Below, in pieces: positions 1 to 8,430 of a stretch of 64,000 nt of DNA (position 1 is the stretch's first letter; every line of letters starts with the position of its first letter). The position numbers and the translations under genes were made by a program. The notes under the pieces are model-generated. The model searched no databases and was not told the origin of the DNA. It was given only the letters and a program-made list of their open reading frames with translations. The stretch comes from Streptomyces venezuelae (GTDB lineage: Bacteria > Actinomycetota > Actinomycetes > Streptomycetales > Streptomycetaceae), in the NCBI RefSeq assembly GCF_008642375.1, contig NZ_CP029194.1, forward strand, positions 8,488,501-8,552,500, given 5' to 3'.

Positions 1-780
1 CAGCACCGCGGCGCCGAGCACGACCGTCAACTGAGTGCTGATCATGTCGAGTTCGTTGCCGCCGAACTGCAGACCGGAGGCGAGATAGGAGTCTCCGGCC
101 CCGCTGCCGTGCTTGGCGGCGTCCAGCAGGGAGGGCAGGCTGAAGTCGAAGCGGTTGAGGATGAGCGCGGCGATCGCGAGGGACGCGCCGAGCAGGGTGA
201 CGGTCTTGACGATCTGGATGAAGGCGGTGCCCTTCATGCCGCCGATCGCCGCGTACGCGATCATCAGCAGGCCCAGGAACACGATCGCCCCGGTCTTGAA
301 GCCGTCGGCGTCGAAGCCGAGGACGACGGAGAGGAGATCGCCGGCGCCCGCGAGCTGGAAGATCACCAGCGGCAGCAGTGCGGTCAGGGTGACCGCTGCC
401 GTGGTGATCCGCACGGCGGGGCCGGGCAGGCGCCGGGTGAAGACGTCGCCGATCGTGAACCGGCCGGCGTTACGCAGCGGTTCGGCGAGCAGGAACATCA
501 TCAGGACCAGCGAGAGCACGGTGCTGAGGGCGAGCGTGACGCCGTCGTAGCCGACGAGCGCGATGATGCCGATGGTGCCGAGCACGGTGCCGGCGGAGAT
601 GTAGTCGCCGGCGATCGCGAGGCCGCTCTGCACGGGGGAGAGCGAGCGGTAGCCGGTGTAGAAATCACCCAGGTCGTCACGATCGGGGCCGGTCATCACG
701 CACAGCAGCAGCGTGACGGTGATGACCGCGATGAACGCCATCAGCGACATGGTCTGGGCCTCGGAGCTGAAGCTGGTCAT
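1..780 (-). CDS. actP: Cation/acetate symporter (SSS family), partial
   Basis: Sodium:solute symporter of the acetate-permease type, expected to import acetate and other short monocarboxylates with a cation across the cytoplasmic membrane. The ATG is at 780 and the frame stays open to the left edge, so only about the first 260 residues are present. Visible are an N-terminal hydrophobic segment, the family-typical DFYTGYRSLSP and SGLAIAGDYISAGT stretches, GRFTIGDVFTRRL, and several membrane segments including GAIVFLGLLMIAYAAIGGMKGTAF. It overlaps the stop of the upstream DUF485 gene by four bases (ATGA), so the two are translationally coupled, the usual ActP/YjcH-type pair. The symbol follows family resemblance; the paralogue MctC would look similar. 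Confidence 0.9.
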   Translation of the reverse strand, partial: MTSFSSEAQTMSLMAFIAVITVTLLLCVMTGPDRDDLGDFYTGYRSLSPVQSGLAIAGDYISAGTVLGTIGIIALVGYDGVTLALSTVLSLVLMMFLLAEPLRNAGRFTIGDVFTRRLPGPAVRITTAAVTLTALLPLVIFQLAGAGDLLSVVLGFDADGFKTGAIVFLGLLMIAYAAIGGMKGTAFIQIVKTVTLLGASLAIAALILNRFDFSLPSLLDAAKHGSGAGDSYLASGLQFGGNELDMISTQLTVVLGAAVL

Positions 781-1379
781 GCGCGCGTACCTCCGGTGGG
801 CTGCTGCCACACGGGACGTCCGGAGCGGCTCACGCGTTCTGGCCGGGGCTCGGCCGCCGCGGCTGCCTGCTCGGCGCGCTCCCGGATCGCCGCGGCGAGC
901 GGGTCGACGTTCTTGCGCGCGATCCGCTCGTACAGCGCGATCGCAGCCAGCGCCACGGGCAGCTGGAGGAGCCCCAGGACCAGACCGGTGGTGAGACCAC
1001 CGGTGATGGTGCTGGTCATCATCGAGGGGGCGTAGCCGGACAGGAAAAGGAAGATGACGAAGTAGCCGAGCGCGGTGAAGGTGGCGACACGGCGGAGCCT
1101 GCGGTAAGCCGATCCGAGCCGGTGCAGATCATCACGATCGCCGGTGGCGGCGGGCTGCTGCGGCTGCGGGGACGCGCTCCAGGGCTGCTGCGCGGAGTCC
1201 CAGCCCTGCGGCGAGGAGTCCCACGCTCGCGGGGGCGAGTCCCAGGCTGCCTGTGGATCGGTGTCCCAGGACGGCGATCCACCCTCCCAGGACTGCGACG
1301 CCGCCTCTTGGCGGTGCCGCCCGGCATTGTGGTGCTGGGGTACGGGCGGTGGGCCGGGGAAAGGCTGGTGGTACGACAT
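777..1379 (-). CDS. DUF485 membrane protein, partner of acetate symporter
   Basis: A 200-residue protein whose C-terminal half is a DUF485 domain: a short basic helix (LGSAYRRLRRVATFTALGY) then two membrane helices (about residues 105-125 and 135-155) and a charged tail. The first 90 residues are rich in Pro, Gln, Trp and Ser with repeated WDSSPQ/WDS motifs, an N-terminal extension common in actinomycete DUF485 proteins. I chose the ATG at 1379 because AAGGAG lies eight bases upstream. Longer in-frame readings exist but lack such a site. DUF485 proteins accompany acetate symporters and probably help their assembly or activity; the four-base overlap with the symporter supports co-translation. 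Confidence 0.85.
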   Translation of the reverse strand: MSYHQPFPGPPPVPQHHNAGRHRQEAASQSWEGGSPSWDTDPQAAWDSPPRAWDSSPQGWDSAQQPWSASPQPQQPAATGDRDDLHRLGSAYRRLRRVATFTALGYFVIFLFLSGYAPSMMTSTITGGLTTGLVLGLLQLPVALAAIALYERIARKNVDPLAAAIRERAEQAAAAAEPRPERVSRSGRPVWQQPTGGTRA

Positions 1380-1663
1380 CGATCTTGCTCCTTGCCGCCC
1401 CGGGGGACGGGCGGGTGGCGCTGGTGGTCCGCGTACGTTACTCATGGGTATAGCTCCTGCGTAAGGGGGTTTCCGACCGCTCGGTATGTCGGTTCGGTGA
1501 CGATCCTGTGCGCGTGACGACGAAACCGGCGGAAACCCGTCGTGGATCTTTCCGCAGGTCACGGCTGAGTATCGGGCCCTGGCGCCGGGCAGACCGCTCG
1601 GGGCGAACGGTCCCGCGAGTACGCCGGGCGGGCCGACGATGTGGTCGCGTGGTTGCCCTCGGC

Positions 1664-1690
1664 CGCCCCGCCCCGCCCCGCCCCGCCCCG
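1664..1690. repeat. CCCCG pentanucleotide tandem repeat
   Basis: About five head-to-tail CCCCG units in the stretch between the DUF485 gene and the MFS fragment. No coding role is visible; it is a simple-sequence tract that could slip. Confidence 0.7.
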
Positions 1691-1778
1691 GCCCGGATCG
1701 GCCCGGCCTGCCGCCGACGGCAGGAACGCCTCCGCCCAGGTCTCGGCCCGCCTGCAGCACCGGCCGCCGCCCCGCGGC

Positions 1779-1983
1779 CTGATCGCGCCGCGCCTGGCGG
1801 TCGCGTCGGTCGGCCTTACGCTCCTGACCGGCGTCGAGGCCGGCGGCCCCTACGCCACCACCGGCTGCCCGGCATCCTCCTCATCGGCTTCGCTCTCGCC
1901 TTCATGCTGCTCTTCGCCACCGCGACCGGAGCCTCCCCGCAGGATTCCGGCGGGGCCTCGGCGTCCTCACGGTTTGGAAGGCC
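1779..1983 (+). pseudogene. MFS drug-exporter fragment (DHA2/EmrB type)
   Basis: Residual coding sequence for the C-terminal part of a 14-helix exporter. One frame reads LTLLTGVEAGGPYATTG and the next continues LPGILLIGFALAFMLLFATA and TGASPQDSGGASAS. This matches the conserved loop and helix (YAT..LPG.LLIG.G.G..F....TGV.P..AG.ASG) of EmrB/QacA exporters. The two pieces need one frameshift to join. The fragment stops at the left end of the IS5 element beginning at 1987, so that insertion or a later deletion removed the rest. Confidence 0.6.
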
Positions 1984-1986
1984 TAA

Positions 1987-2884
1987 GAGGTCCTAACAAA
2001 GGCGTTGGACGTGTCGGTGGGTGATGAGGCATGTGGCGAGGCCGAGGAAGGCTTCAGGGATGTCGTCGCGTCGTTCCCAGCGGACGCGTAGACGCCTGAA
2101 GCCATGCAGCCAGGCAGCCAGGCAGCCAGGCAATCGTGCGTTCGACGACCCAGCGGTGGACGCCGAGGCCGGAGCCGTGCGGGACGCCGCGTCGGGCGAT
2201 CACCGGTTTGATGCCCCGGGCCCAGACCAGGCGGCGGTATTTGTCGTGGTCGTAGCCCCGGTCGGCCAGCAGCGTGTCTGGTCGTCGCCTGGGCCGGCCG
2301 ACCAGGCCGACGGACGGGATCTTCGCGAGCAGGGGCATCAGCTGGGTGACATCGTTGCGGTTTCCGCCGGTCAGCGACACGGCGAGCGGGATGCCCTGCC
2401 CGTCGACGAGGACGTGGTGCTTGCTGCCCGGCCGTGCTCGGTCGACCGGGCTGGGACCGCTTTTGGGCCCCTGCGGGCGGCCCGGACGTGGCTGGAGTCG
2501 ATCACCGCCCGGGACCAGTCCAACTGCTTGGCCGACCGCAGCTTCTTCAGCAGGACGGCGTGGAGTCGGTCCCACACTCCGGCCTCGTTCCACGCGGCAA
2601 GACGCCGCCAGCACGTCATGCCGGATCCGAAGCCGAGCTCCTGGGGCAGGTACTCCCACTGGATGCCGGTGTGCAGCACGAACAGGATCCCGCACAGAGC
2701 CTGCCGGTCAGGCACGCGCGGCCGTCCCGCCACCAGCTTCGGTGCTGGGACCGGCAGCAACGGCTCGATGAGCAGCCATAGTTCGTCCGAGACGATCCAC
2801 GGCCGGGTGTTCCGCTTCGCCACGAACGGACCAACGAACAACCAAGCCGACAGTCACATGATCAATGGCTTCTGTTAGGACCTC
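1987..2884 (-). mobile_element. IS5-family insertion sequence, 898 bp, complete
   Basis: Ends are GAGGTCCTAACAAAGGC on the left and its near-complement on the right (inward GAGGTCCTAACAGAAGCC). They are flanked by TAA at 1984-1986 and 2885-2887, a 3-bp TNA target duplication typical of the IS427-like IS5 subgroup. One transposase in two overlapping frames fills the element; no other gene is present. The element interrupts or abuts the MFS fragment at its left. Confidence 0.88.
2054..2841 (-). CDS. IS5-family transposase, made by -1 frameshifting
   Basis: DDE transposase encoded in two overlapping frames. The first frame starts at 2841 and carries the helix-turn-helix-like N-domain (WIVSDELWLLIEPLLP, LCGILFVLHTGIQWEYLP, GMTCWRRLAAWNEAGVW) and the first catalytic Asp in AVIDSSHVRA. 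The second frame continues GSKHHVLVDGQGIPLAV, GGNRNDVTQL, the second Asp in LLADRGYDHDKYR and the Glu in HRWVVERTIAWL. The frames join naturally if ribosomes slip back one base on AAAAG at 2460-2464 (CCA AAA GCG), an A_AAA_G shift site often used by IS elements. I therefore treat it as one functional product rather than a broken gene. The C-terminus after the Glu has a short LPGCLAAWLQ duplication. Confidence 0.82.
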
Positions 2885-2916
2885 TAACGCAATGCCGCGA
2901 AGCGGTCCTGGTAGCC

Positions 2917-3290
2917 GTGTCCGGTCGGTACGGCGGACGTTGTCCGGGAATGAGGTCTTCGCCCTGGATCGTGTCGGATGACCTGGGGGAGTGGATCGAG
3001 CTGCTGCTGCCGAAGAAGGAACGACGGTTCAGGTACCCAGGCCACAAGCCGCTCCCGGACCGGCAGGTGCTGTGCGGGATCCTCTTCGTCCTGCACACCG
3101 GCATCCAGTGGGAACACTCGCCTCAGGACCCCGGATTCGGTTCGGCTGACGTGCTGGAGGCGGTTGCGGGACTGTCACAAGGCCGGAGTCCGGCAGCGTC
3201 TTCGCGAAGAGGTGCCGGCCGAATGCACGGCGCGATTCGCCCGGCTGGGGCCAGAACCCGTTCTCGTGAGCAGAGTGACTCCGGGGCGTG
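2917..3290 (+). pseudogene. IS5-family transposase N-terminal remnant
   Basis: Reads SPWIVSDDLGEWIELLLPKK, RFRYPGHKPLPDRQVLCGI and LFVLHTGIQWEHSPQDPGFG, the N-domain of an IS5 transposase related to the copy at 1987 but on the other strand. A frameshift near 3150 moves the continuation (CWRRLRDCHKAGVRQRL) to another frame, and the catalytic core is missing. It lies directly beside the intact IS5. Confidence 0.75.
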
Positions 3291-3589
3291 ATCTGCGCGA
3301 CGGGCCTGGCCGGCGAGCCGGTCGACAAGGTCGCTGAGCGGATCGGGCCAGGTGGTGCGGACATCCACGTCGACGATCGGCAGGGAGACGACCGGTTCCC
3401 CGGGCATTCCGACGCTCTCCGGGCGCGGCGTCCCCTGCTTTCCGGTCAGGACGGCCCGCGGCCCGTCATGGACCGCCGACGGCCGGGGAGCGAGGCCGGC
3501 CCGGTCGGCCGATCGCACGGATGCTTGCCGGTGTGGCACCGGCCGGGTCCGCCGGTTCAGGACTCTGCGGCCTCTGCCTCCGACTGTGC
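3291..3589. other. Stretch without a recognisable gene
   Basis: No frame gives a protein I recognise. On the minus strand one frame reads PVVSLPIVDVDVRTTWPDPL, which looks like real but damaged coding sequence of unknown origin, lying between IS5 and ISL3 remnants. Confidence 0.4.
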
Positions 3590-3840
3590 TCAGGCAAGGG
3601 GCACTCGCTTCCACAGCAGGCCGAAGCCCCCCTGCCGTACATCTGACGCTTGATCATTCTGATCCGGTTGACGTGACCTTCGACGACGCCGGAGCTCCAC
3701 GGCAGCGTGAGGCCGGCAGTGAATGTGGTGAGGTCCCGTTCGAGGCCGTGGACGAAGGTATGCAGGCTGGGAACGTTGCCGGCGCGGACCGCCTTGATCC
3801 ATTGCGGGAGTTGGTCGCCGTGGAGCCGGCTGTCGGCAAA
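3590..3840 (-). pseudogene. ISL3-family transposase C-terminal remnant
   Basis: Reads GDQLPQWIKAVRAGNVPSL, GLERDLTTFTAGLTLPWSSG and VVEGHVNRIRMIKRQMYGR, the C-terminal end of ISL3 transposases, including the Glu in the VEG..NRIK motif. A frameshift near 3620 separates the last residues (GFGLLWKRVPLA). No ISL3 end is visible nearby, so it is an isolated fragment. Confidence 0.75.
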
Positions 3841-4066
3841 CGCCACAGGGAGCAGGCACACCGAGGAAGCCATGCGGGGAAGGGCGGAGCGGTGGTTCGC
3901 GGAGCGGTACTACGCGCAGCAGTCGGGAAGGGAGTCGGCTGCCGGTGATGGCGCCGTTAGGCCCGTGGTTCCGCCCCAGGGCGAGTCCTCCAAGACCGAC
4001 TGACTTGGTCCCCGGCGGCGGTCTGCTGCGCTAGCCTCGGGCTGTACCCGACTGCCGGAGGATCCG

Positions 4067-4258
4067 ATGGCGCACCTGGTCTTCGAGGCCGAGCAGCGTG
4101 AGCTTCGCGAAGCCGCGCGCGCCGAGTTTCCCGGGAACCCTGCGCTTGCGTGCGTCCTCGAGAACCTCGCCGCCGAGGGCATCGACCTCAACGGGTGCCG
4201 GGTCCCGGCCGAGAGGGGCCTTCCCGAGCGGAGCAGCGAGGCCTCTGAAGTTGCCTGA
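4067..4258 (+). CDS. Small acidic hypothetical protein
   Basis: A 63-residue product, starting MAHLVFEAEQRELREAARAE, that I cannot assign to a family. The ATG has GGAGG five bases upstream, good evidence for translation. The first 45 residues look like natural protein (helical, acidic, FPGNPALACVLENLAAEGID), whereas the last 15 look like read-through of noncoding sequence, so the 3' end may have been damaged. The next small gene starts 25 bases downstream. The small size and pairing could suit a toxin-antitoxin or regulatory pair, but nothing proves this. Confidence 0.45.
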   Translation: MAHLVFEAEQRELREAARAEFPGNPALACVLENLAAEGIDLNGCRVPAERGLPERSSEASEVA

Positions 4259-4283
4259 GCACCCGCGCGGCCGGCGGCCGAGG

Positions 4284-4526
4284 ATGGTGTTCATCGAGCC
4301 GGCCGAGACGCAGGCGGGTGCTCTGACGGTGGAGCAGGCCGCCCGCCTCGATGCGGCGCTCAGTGTGATCGCCGAGGCCCTGGCCGACGTGAAGCAGCAC
4401 GCCACAGCGTCGGCGCTGCGGGACTACCGGCGCGACGGCATCCGCGTGATCTTCTACGCGACCGTGCTCGGGAGCATCCTGATCGTCACGTACGTCGAGG
4501 TCGACGACTCCGTCGAGAGCACCTGA
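4284..4526 (+). CDS. Small hypothetical protein, RelE/ParE-like tail
   Basis: An 80-residue product beginning MVFIEPAETQAGALTVEQAA. After a helical N-terminal half it ends in alternating beta-type segments (YRRDGIRVIFYATVLGSILI then VTYVEVDD). This faintly recalls the C-terminal strands of RelE/ParE-type toxins, but the catalytic or ribosome-binding residues of that fold cannot be confirmed by eye. The start is uncertain: the ATG at 4284 has only a weak CCGAGG directly against it. It follows the gene at 4067 in the same direction. Toxin-like function is only a suggestion. Confidence 0.4.
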   Translation: MVFIEPAETQAGALTVEQAARLDAALSVIAEALADVKQHATASALRDYRRDGIRVIFYATVLGSILIVTYVEVDDSVEST

Positions 4527-4589
4527 CTCGCTGCCGGTGGCCCACGTACGCGGGGCGGTGGACGTGACGACAAGCCCGGGGAGGTCCTT

Positions 4590-4895
4590 GTGACCGCTCA
4601 ACCCGAGCATGCGAGCCCGGTCGGTTCTGCACCGCCCATGCGTACCTTGGCCGAACCTCGTGAGGCGCTGGCCGCGTACGGCTCCTGGTCACCGAAGGAG
4701 TTCGATGCCGAGCTCGGCGCGGTCGAACTCGATGACCTGACGGGCGTTGGGCGGCACCGTGGATCACTACTGATCCACCGCGCGGCAAGTGACACAGCAG
4801 CCGACCGACCGGCATCGGTCCCCGGGGCGCCGGGAGGCTTGACTCCGGCCGCATGGCGCGGTGCCATGAGTATGGATGGACGGGGGCGGGGATGA
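4590..4895 (+). CDS. Hypothetical protein, probably 3'-damaged
   Basis: GTG start with GGGGAGG about six bases upstream. The first 50 residues (including PMRTLAEPREALAAYGSWSP and KEFDAELGAVELDDL) look like a genuine acidic regulatory or antitoxin-type N-terminus. After LDDLTGVGRHR the sequence becomes Arg/Ala/Pro rich and loses protein character, suggesting a frameshift or deletion near 4745. The 3' end overlaps the start of the next small gene by four bases, but this may be accidental. I do not recognise the family. Confidence 0.4.
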   Translation: MTAQPEHASPVGSAPPMRTLAEPREALAAYGSWSPKEFDAELGAVELDDLTGVGRHRGSLLIHRAASDTAADRPASVPGAPGGLTPAAWRGAMSMDGRGRG

Positions 4896-5080
4896 GCGAC
4901 GAGGAACACGACACCGAGAGTCCGGGCGACGTTTCCCCACGGCGTCCGAGTTCCCCAGATTTCCCAGACAAGTTCTGGACCGTGCTGCTCGCGCTGATCG
5001 TGCTGGGGCTGATCCTTTACGGCCTCACGCGGGGCGAGGGCGGCGGAGGGCACCCCGACGGGTACACCGGTTGGCGTTGA
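4892..5080 (+). CDS. Small single-pass membrane protein
   Basis: A 62-residue protein: an acidic, Ser/Pro-rich N-terminus (MSDEEHDTESPGDVSPRRPS), one hydrophobic helix at about residues 27-45 (FWTVLLALIVLGLILYGL), then a short Gly-rich tail. The GC-rich leader directly before the ATG contains GGGGGCGGGG, a weak ribosome site. Topology suggests the N-terminus is cytoplasmic. No family is recognised. The charge pattern and clean helix make a real gene more likely than chance. Confidence 0.5.
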   Translation: MSDEEHDTESPGDVSPRRPSSPDFPDKFWTVLLALIVLGLILYGLTRGEGGGGHPDGYTGWR

Positions 5081-5890
5081 GCAGATAAGTGCGGATTCCG
5101 TCGGGCCAATCAGAGGCTGCGGGTCACCCACACCGTGCCCCGGCAGCCCGCCACTCTTGAAATCGAGCACGTGTGCGGAGAGTTGTCGTCCCCGCAGCTG
5201 GAGAATTTGCAGTTCCTCCACCGGGTGCAGCTGCAAGACCTGGAGCGGATGGGCGGTGAATCAGCGCCGAACTGGGGTGCCTCCGCGAGCTCCCGGCCCG
5301 CCGACCCCTGCCCGACGAGCCGGGCCTCGTACTGTCGTACCTCCAAAAGGGCGGCGACGTGGTCCCGGACAGCGTGCACGTCGGCGACTGTCGCCTCGCC
5401 TCCGCCGCAGGCCGCCCACAAGGTCTTGGCGCTCTGGTGAGTGACGGCGCGGTGCAGGGTGCAAGCGCCGACTCAGGTGGCGCCGTGGACCGCGGCGCCG
5501 TCGACGGGATACGCAGCGGGGGGATGACGGCGCCGTCCCTGCACACCAGCCACATCGCCGACTACCCCGACTGCGCGTGATTCCCGCGCCGGCGCCGTCG
5601 GCTCTCAGCACCGTGGCGCAGCCGCGTGCACGAACATCCCTGGCAGCCGCCGCATGGCGTTCGCAATCGGGTTCGGTGACAGTACGGGGACAGAAGCCGA
5701 TCAACCGCCCGGCATCACAAGACCAGCGGCAGACCCCGGCTATGTGCTCAGCCTCAGCGGCCTCGGCCGAGCAGGGTGCCGGGGCCACCCGATGGCGACA
5801 ACCGGGAACGGCCGCGGTCCTCAAGGGCGCCGGATCGTGAGTAGGCCGCACCGTGTGGCACGCGCTGGAGCGCACGGTCCGCCATGCGGG
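5081..5890. other. Long stretch without a recognisable gene
   Basis: About 800 bases in which both strands hold only compositionally biased reading frames. One plus-strand frame near 5275-5400 reads LPDEPGLVLSYLQKGGDVVP, which may be a leftover of a real protein, but it has no start or clear end. I see no IS end, RNA gene or strong hairpin here. Confidence 0.4.
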
Positions 5891-6394
5891 TCACCCGTGG
5901 TCCTCCCACTCCGCTTGGCAGAACCGCGCCCCGCTGACCATGGTGTCGCCGGCTCGCGTGGCTCGTACATGCATGTTGAGGCCGGTCGGACCGGGATCTC
6001 GTCCACAGCCGAAGGCCACGCCCAGCCCGCTCTCCTCCAACTGCTCGATCAGGGACGCGTCCCCGGCCTGGACCGGCATGCCGATCAGCCGGATGCCCTC
6101 GAACTCCGCCTGCGACCCGGCGAGCCCGTCAACGGTGCCGGCGCCCAGGGTGGGGAGCCGGCCCTGACCGCAGGCATAGTGAGCGGTCACGCCGGCTTGG
6201 TCGAACCGGTCGTGGTGCAGGATCCACTCCCCGGTGCCTTCCCAGGGCGACCCGAAGGGACACCGGCCGAGACGGGCAGTTGGCTCCTCGTCCAACGCGC
6301 TCGACACCTGCTGCGGATTCATGCCGAACTGGAGGGGACCGACGCTCTGCAGCGGTGTCCAGTCCCAGCGCGGCCGATCTTGTTCGGCCCTCAT
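5891..6394 (-). CDS. Hypothetical protein of a Streptomyces-wide family
   Basis: A 167-residue soluble protein starting MRAEQDRPRWDWTPLQSVGP. Recognisable stretches are GPLQFGMNPQQVSSALDEEP, FEGIRLIGMPV, GLGVAFGCGRDPGPTGLNMH and VRATRAGDTMVSGARFC, ending AEWEDHG. I remember similar proteins in many streptomycetes without an assigned function; the GPLRFGM..EV and RATRAGDT motifs are conserved. The ATG at 6394 is the first start in frame; a strong ribosome site is not evident. No operon partner: the flanks are non-coding on both sides. Confidence 0.6.
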   Translation of the reverse strand: MRAEQDRPRWDWTPLQSVGPLQFGMNPQQVSSALDEEPTARLGRCPFGSPWEGTGEWILHHDRFDQAGVTAHYACGQGRLPTLGAGTVDGLAGSQAEFEGIRLIGMPVQAGDASLIEQLEESGLGVAFGCGRDPGPTGLNMHVRATRAGDTMVSGARFCQAEWEDHG

Positions 6395-6783
6395 AGGCCA
6401 CGCCCCCGGGTTCGGCCGCTCAAGAGCCCCAGCCCATGCCGCTGCCCAATCCCTGTGAGACGTGGGCGATCGCCCCGTCCAGAGCCGATGCCGGGACGTG
6501 ACGCCACCGAGTCGAGTCGAGACGAGCGGCTACGAGGAACTGCAAGGAGTGCTGGCCCTTCGGCGTGGCTCGAAGCGCCCACCTCCGCCGCCGCTACGCG
6601 GACCGGCCGATCGTGTCATCGAGATGATCTTCGCCTACGAAATTCTTGCCGGAGCCACTTTCACACGAGCGCTGACAGGGCCCGTCCGGCGGATCTTGAA
6701 CCGATTGGGTGAAGGTGGCGCTGCATCCGATCGGAAGGGGGGCTCGTGCGGGACACTGCCTACTTCCTAGGTGAGGAGTGGCC
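6395..6783. other. Stretch without a recognisable gene
   Basis: Only biased shadow frames are seen on both strands. The last bases (GAGGAG at 6773-6778) serve as the ribosome site for the following gene. Confidence 0.4.
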
Positions 6784-7071
6784 GTGACGGAGAAGAAGCC
6801 GGGGTCGGAGAGCCCGGAGTTGAGGATCATGGACGCCTCGGATGTGACCGGGGACAGTGGTGGGAAGCCACCGGCTCAGGGGGTCGTGTCGGTGGTGTAC
6901 GCCGACGGCCTCGGCAATCCGCCTACCCTGCTGCTGACCGGAGCGTCCGGGTATCCGGAGAGCCTGCTGCTGGTGGACGGGACGGGCACGCCCGTCGCGA
7001 CGTACACGGCCGGCCCGGCCCCACTGACCCGCGGGGTCGACCTCAACGAGGTCGCCCACACCCTCAAATAG
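6784..7071 (+). CDS. Hypothetical 95-residue protein
   Basis: GTG start at 6784 with GAGGAG five bases upstream. The protein begins VTEKKPGSESPELRIMDASD and continues with a beta-rich core (GVVSVVYADGLGNPPTLLLT, YPESLLLVDGTGTPVATYTA), ending VDLNEVAHTLK. Codon use matches the host. I do not recognise the family. It is followed immediately by an IS5 transposase remnant, so its 3' flank has been disturbed although the gene itself appears complete. Confidence 0.5.
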   Translation: MTEKKPGSESPELRIMDASDVTGDSGGKPPAQGVVSVVYADGLGNPPTLLLTGASGYPESLLLVDGTGTPVATYTAGPAPLTRGVDLNEVAHTLK

Positions 7072-7159
7072 GGCCTCTGGGACCTGTCCGGCAGGAAGAT
7101 CCCCCGGGCACGAAAAGGGGCGCTGCAGAAGGAGCCTCCCGCCGGCGTCGACACCGACC

Positions 7160-7430
7160 CCGACGGCGGGAACCGTGCCTACCCGCGCAGACGCGGCATC
7201 GGCTGCACCATCCCGGAGAAGGCCGACCAGGTGCGCGACCGCAAGATGCTCGGCTCTCACGGCGGCCGTCCGCCGAAGTTCGGCAGGGTCGATTATCAGG
7301 AGCGCCACACCGTGGAATGCGGCATCAACCGCCTCAAGCACCACCGCGCGGTCGCCACGAGATACGACAAGCTCGCTGTCCGCCACGAGGCGACCCTGAT
7401 CGCAGCTCTCAACGAATGGCTCTGCCCGCC
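7160..7430 (+). pseudogene. IS5-family transposase C-terminal remnant
   Basis: Reads RRRGIGCTIPEKADQVRDRK, GGRPPKFGRVDYQERHTVEC and GINRLKHHRAVATRYDKLAV, ending LIAALNEWL. This is the C-terminal part of a second IS5 transposase type, with the catalytic Glu in HTVECGINRLK. The region before 7160 is scrambled and no start remains. It ends 12 bases before the stop of the DUF5713 gene on the other strand. Confidence 0.75.
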
Positions 7431-7442
7431 TCCGGCCGTCGC

Positions 7443-7784
7443 TCACCACTCCCGGGTGGCGATCAGCTCCTCGACATCGGCGTCCGTGAACCCGTATGCC
7501 GACGCGACAAACCAGAAGTCCTCAGCGATCACCTCGCGCGCAACCGTCTCGATCTCACTCCCGGCTGCCTCGAACTCCGCCTCCAGACGGTTGAATTCCT
7601 CCGTCGCGGCCTGAGTGAGCGCATACAGGGCCTCCAGATCCGACGGTTGCTCATCCTCCATCCGCTCGCACAGCCGCAACAGGATCGCCCTGCCCAGGTC
7701 GACGACGTGATCGGGGAAGTAGGAGTCCGCATACATCTGCCGCAGGAACGCGTGCCCTGCTACCTGCTGGTTTGTGATCGGCAT
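7443..7784 (-). CDS. DUF5713 family protein
   Basis: A 113-residue protein starting MPITNQQVAGHAFLRQMYAD. It shows the DUF5713 pattern closely: MYADSYFPDHVVDLGRAILL, DLEALYALTQAATEEFNRLE and FWFVASAYGFTDADVEELIA. Its role is unknown; the family is small, acidic, helical and probably cytoplasmic. The start at 7784 gives the usual family length. Its 3' end lies against an IS5 remnant, so the gene may have moved with a now-degraded IS or simply survived next to one. Confidence 0.8.
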   Translation of the reverse strand: MPITNQQVAGHAFLRQMYADSYFPDHVVDLGRAILLRLCERMEDEQPSDLEALYALTQAATEEFNRLEAEFEAAGSEIETVAREVIAEDFWFVASAYGFTDADVEELIATREW

Positions 7785-8430
7785 GGCGCTTCCCGTCCCC
7801 GTAGAAGAACTGACGCGCCGATCATGCACGACATCACTGACAACGACGCCGCCCTGCACGCCAGACCGCTCGTGACCAGCACTTTCACAGCAGGCTCGAC
7901 TGTAGGTGCTGTCTCTTGGATCCGTCCGTGAGATCGTCGTGCTCGTGATCGAGTCCTGGGCGATCGATGACGGCAGCCCTGTGCCTGTGTCGTCCGCGGT
8001 GGTGGTGGCGGCTCTTCGGTCGAGGGTCGACAGCGGCCGGCCAGAGGCGTGGCTGACCAGTTCGTCCGGGCGCTCGCCGGCTTCGGGCAGGACGACGAGC
8101 ACCCGGATGAGGACACCGTCCCCATCTGTGAGGCGTTCAGGCTCATGGAGCAGATCGTTGATACGGGGTCCTGGCCGACGGACGCGCGCTGGGTGGTCGA
8201 TCGCACAGGCCATGAAGAACGCGTGCCGGCGGCCTCCGACCTGACGGACGCCAGGGACGCGGACCGATGACGACGCTGCCGTTCGCGTCAACATCAGGCT
8301 GATTCCATTCGAAAACGCTCGTACGGCAAGGGTGTTGCAGGGTGCTGTCCACATGGGCGCATTACTCTTCATTGACTTGCCCTTGGGCTTGCTTTGGTAA
8401 ATCCCGATGATGATGTGACGGGAGGGAAGA
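7785..8430. other. Mostly non-coding stretch
   Basis: Apart from one weak small frame (8049-8270) I see no gene. A GCTGTCTCTTGGATC sequence near 7907-7921 resembles an IS terminal sequence (a similar TCTGTCTCTTGA lies near 28868-28879), but no inverted partner is found. Confidence 0.35.
8049..8270 (+). CDS. Possible small hypothetical protein
   Basis: GTG-started 73-residue frame beginning MADQFVRALAGFGQDDEHPD, then PICEAFRLMEQIVDTGSWPT and ARWVVDRTGHEERV. Composition is acidic and protein-like, with high third-position GC. There is no clear ribosome site and no family match, so it may be a leftover fragment. Confidence 0.3.
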   Translation: MADQFVRALAGFGQDDEHPDEDTVPICEAFRLMEQIVDTGSWPTDARWVVDRTGHEERVPAASDLTDARDADR

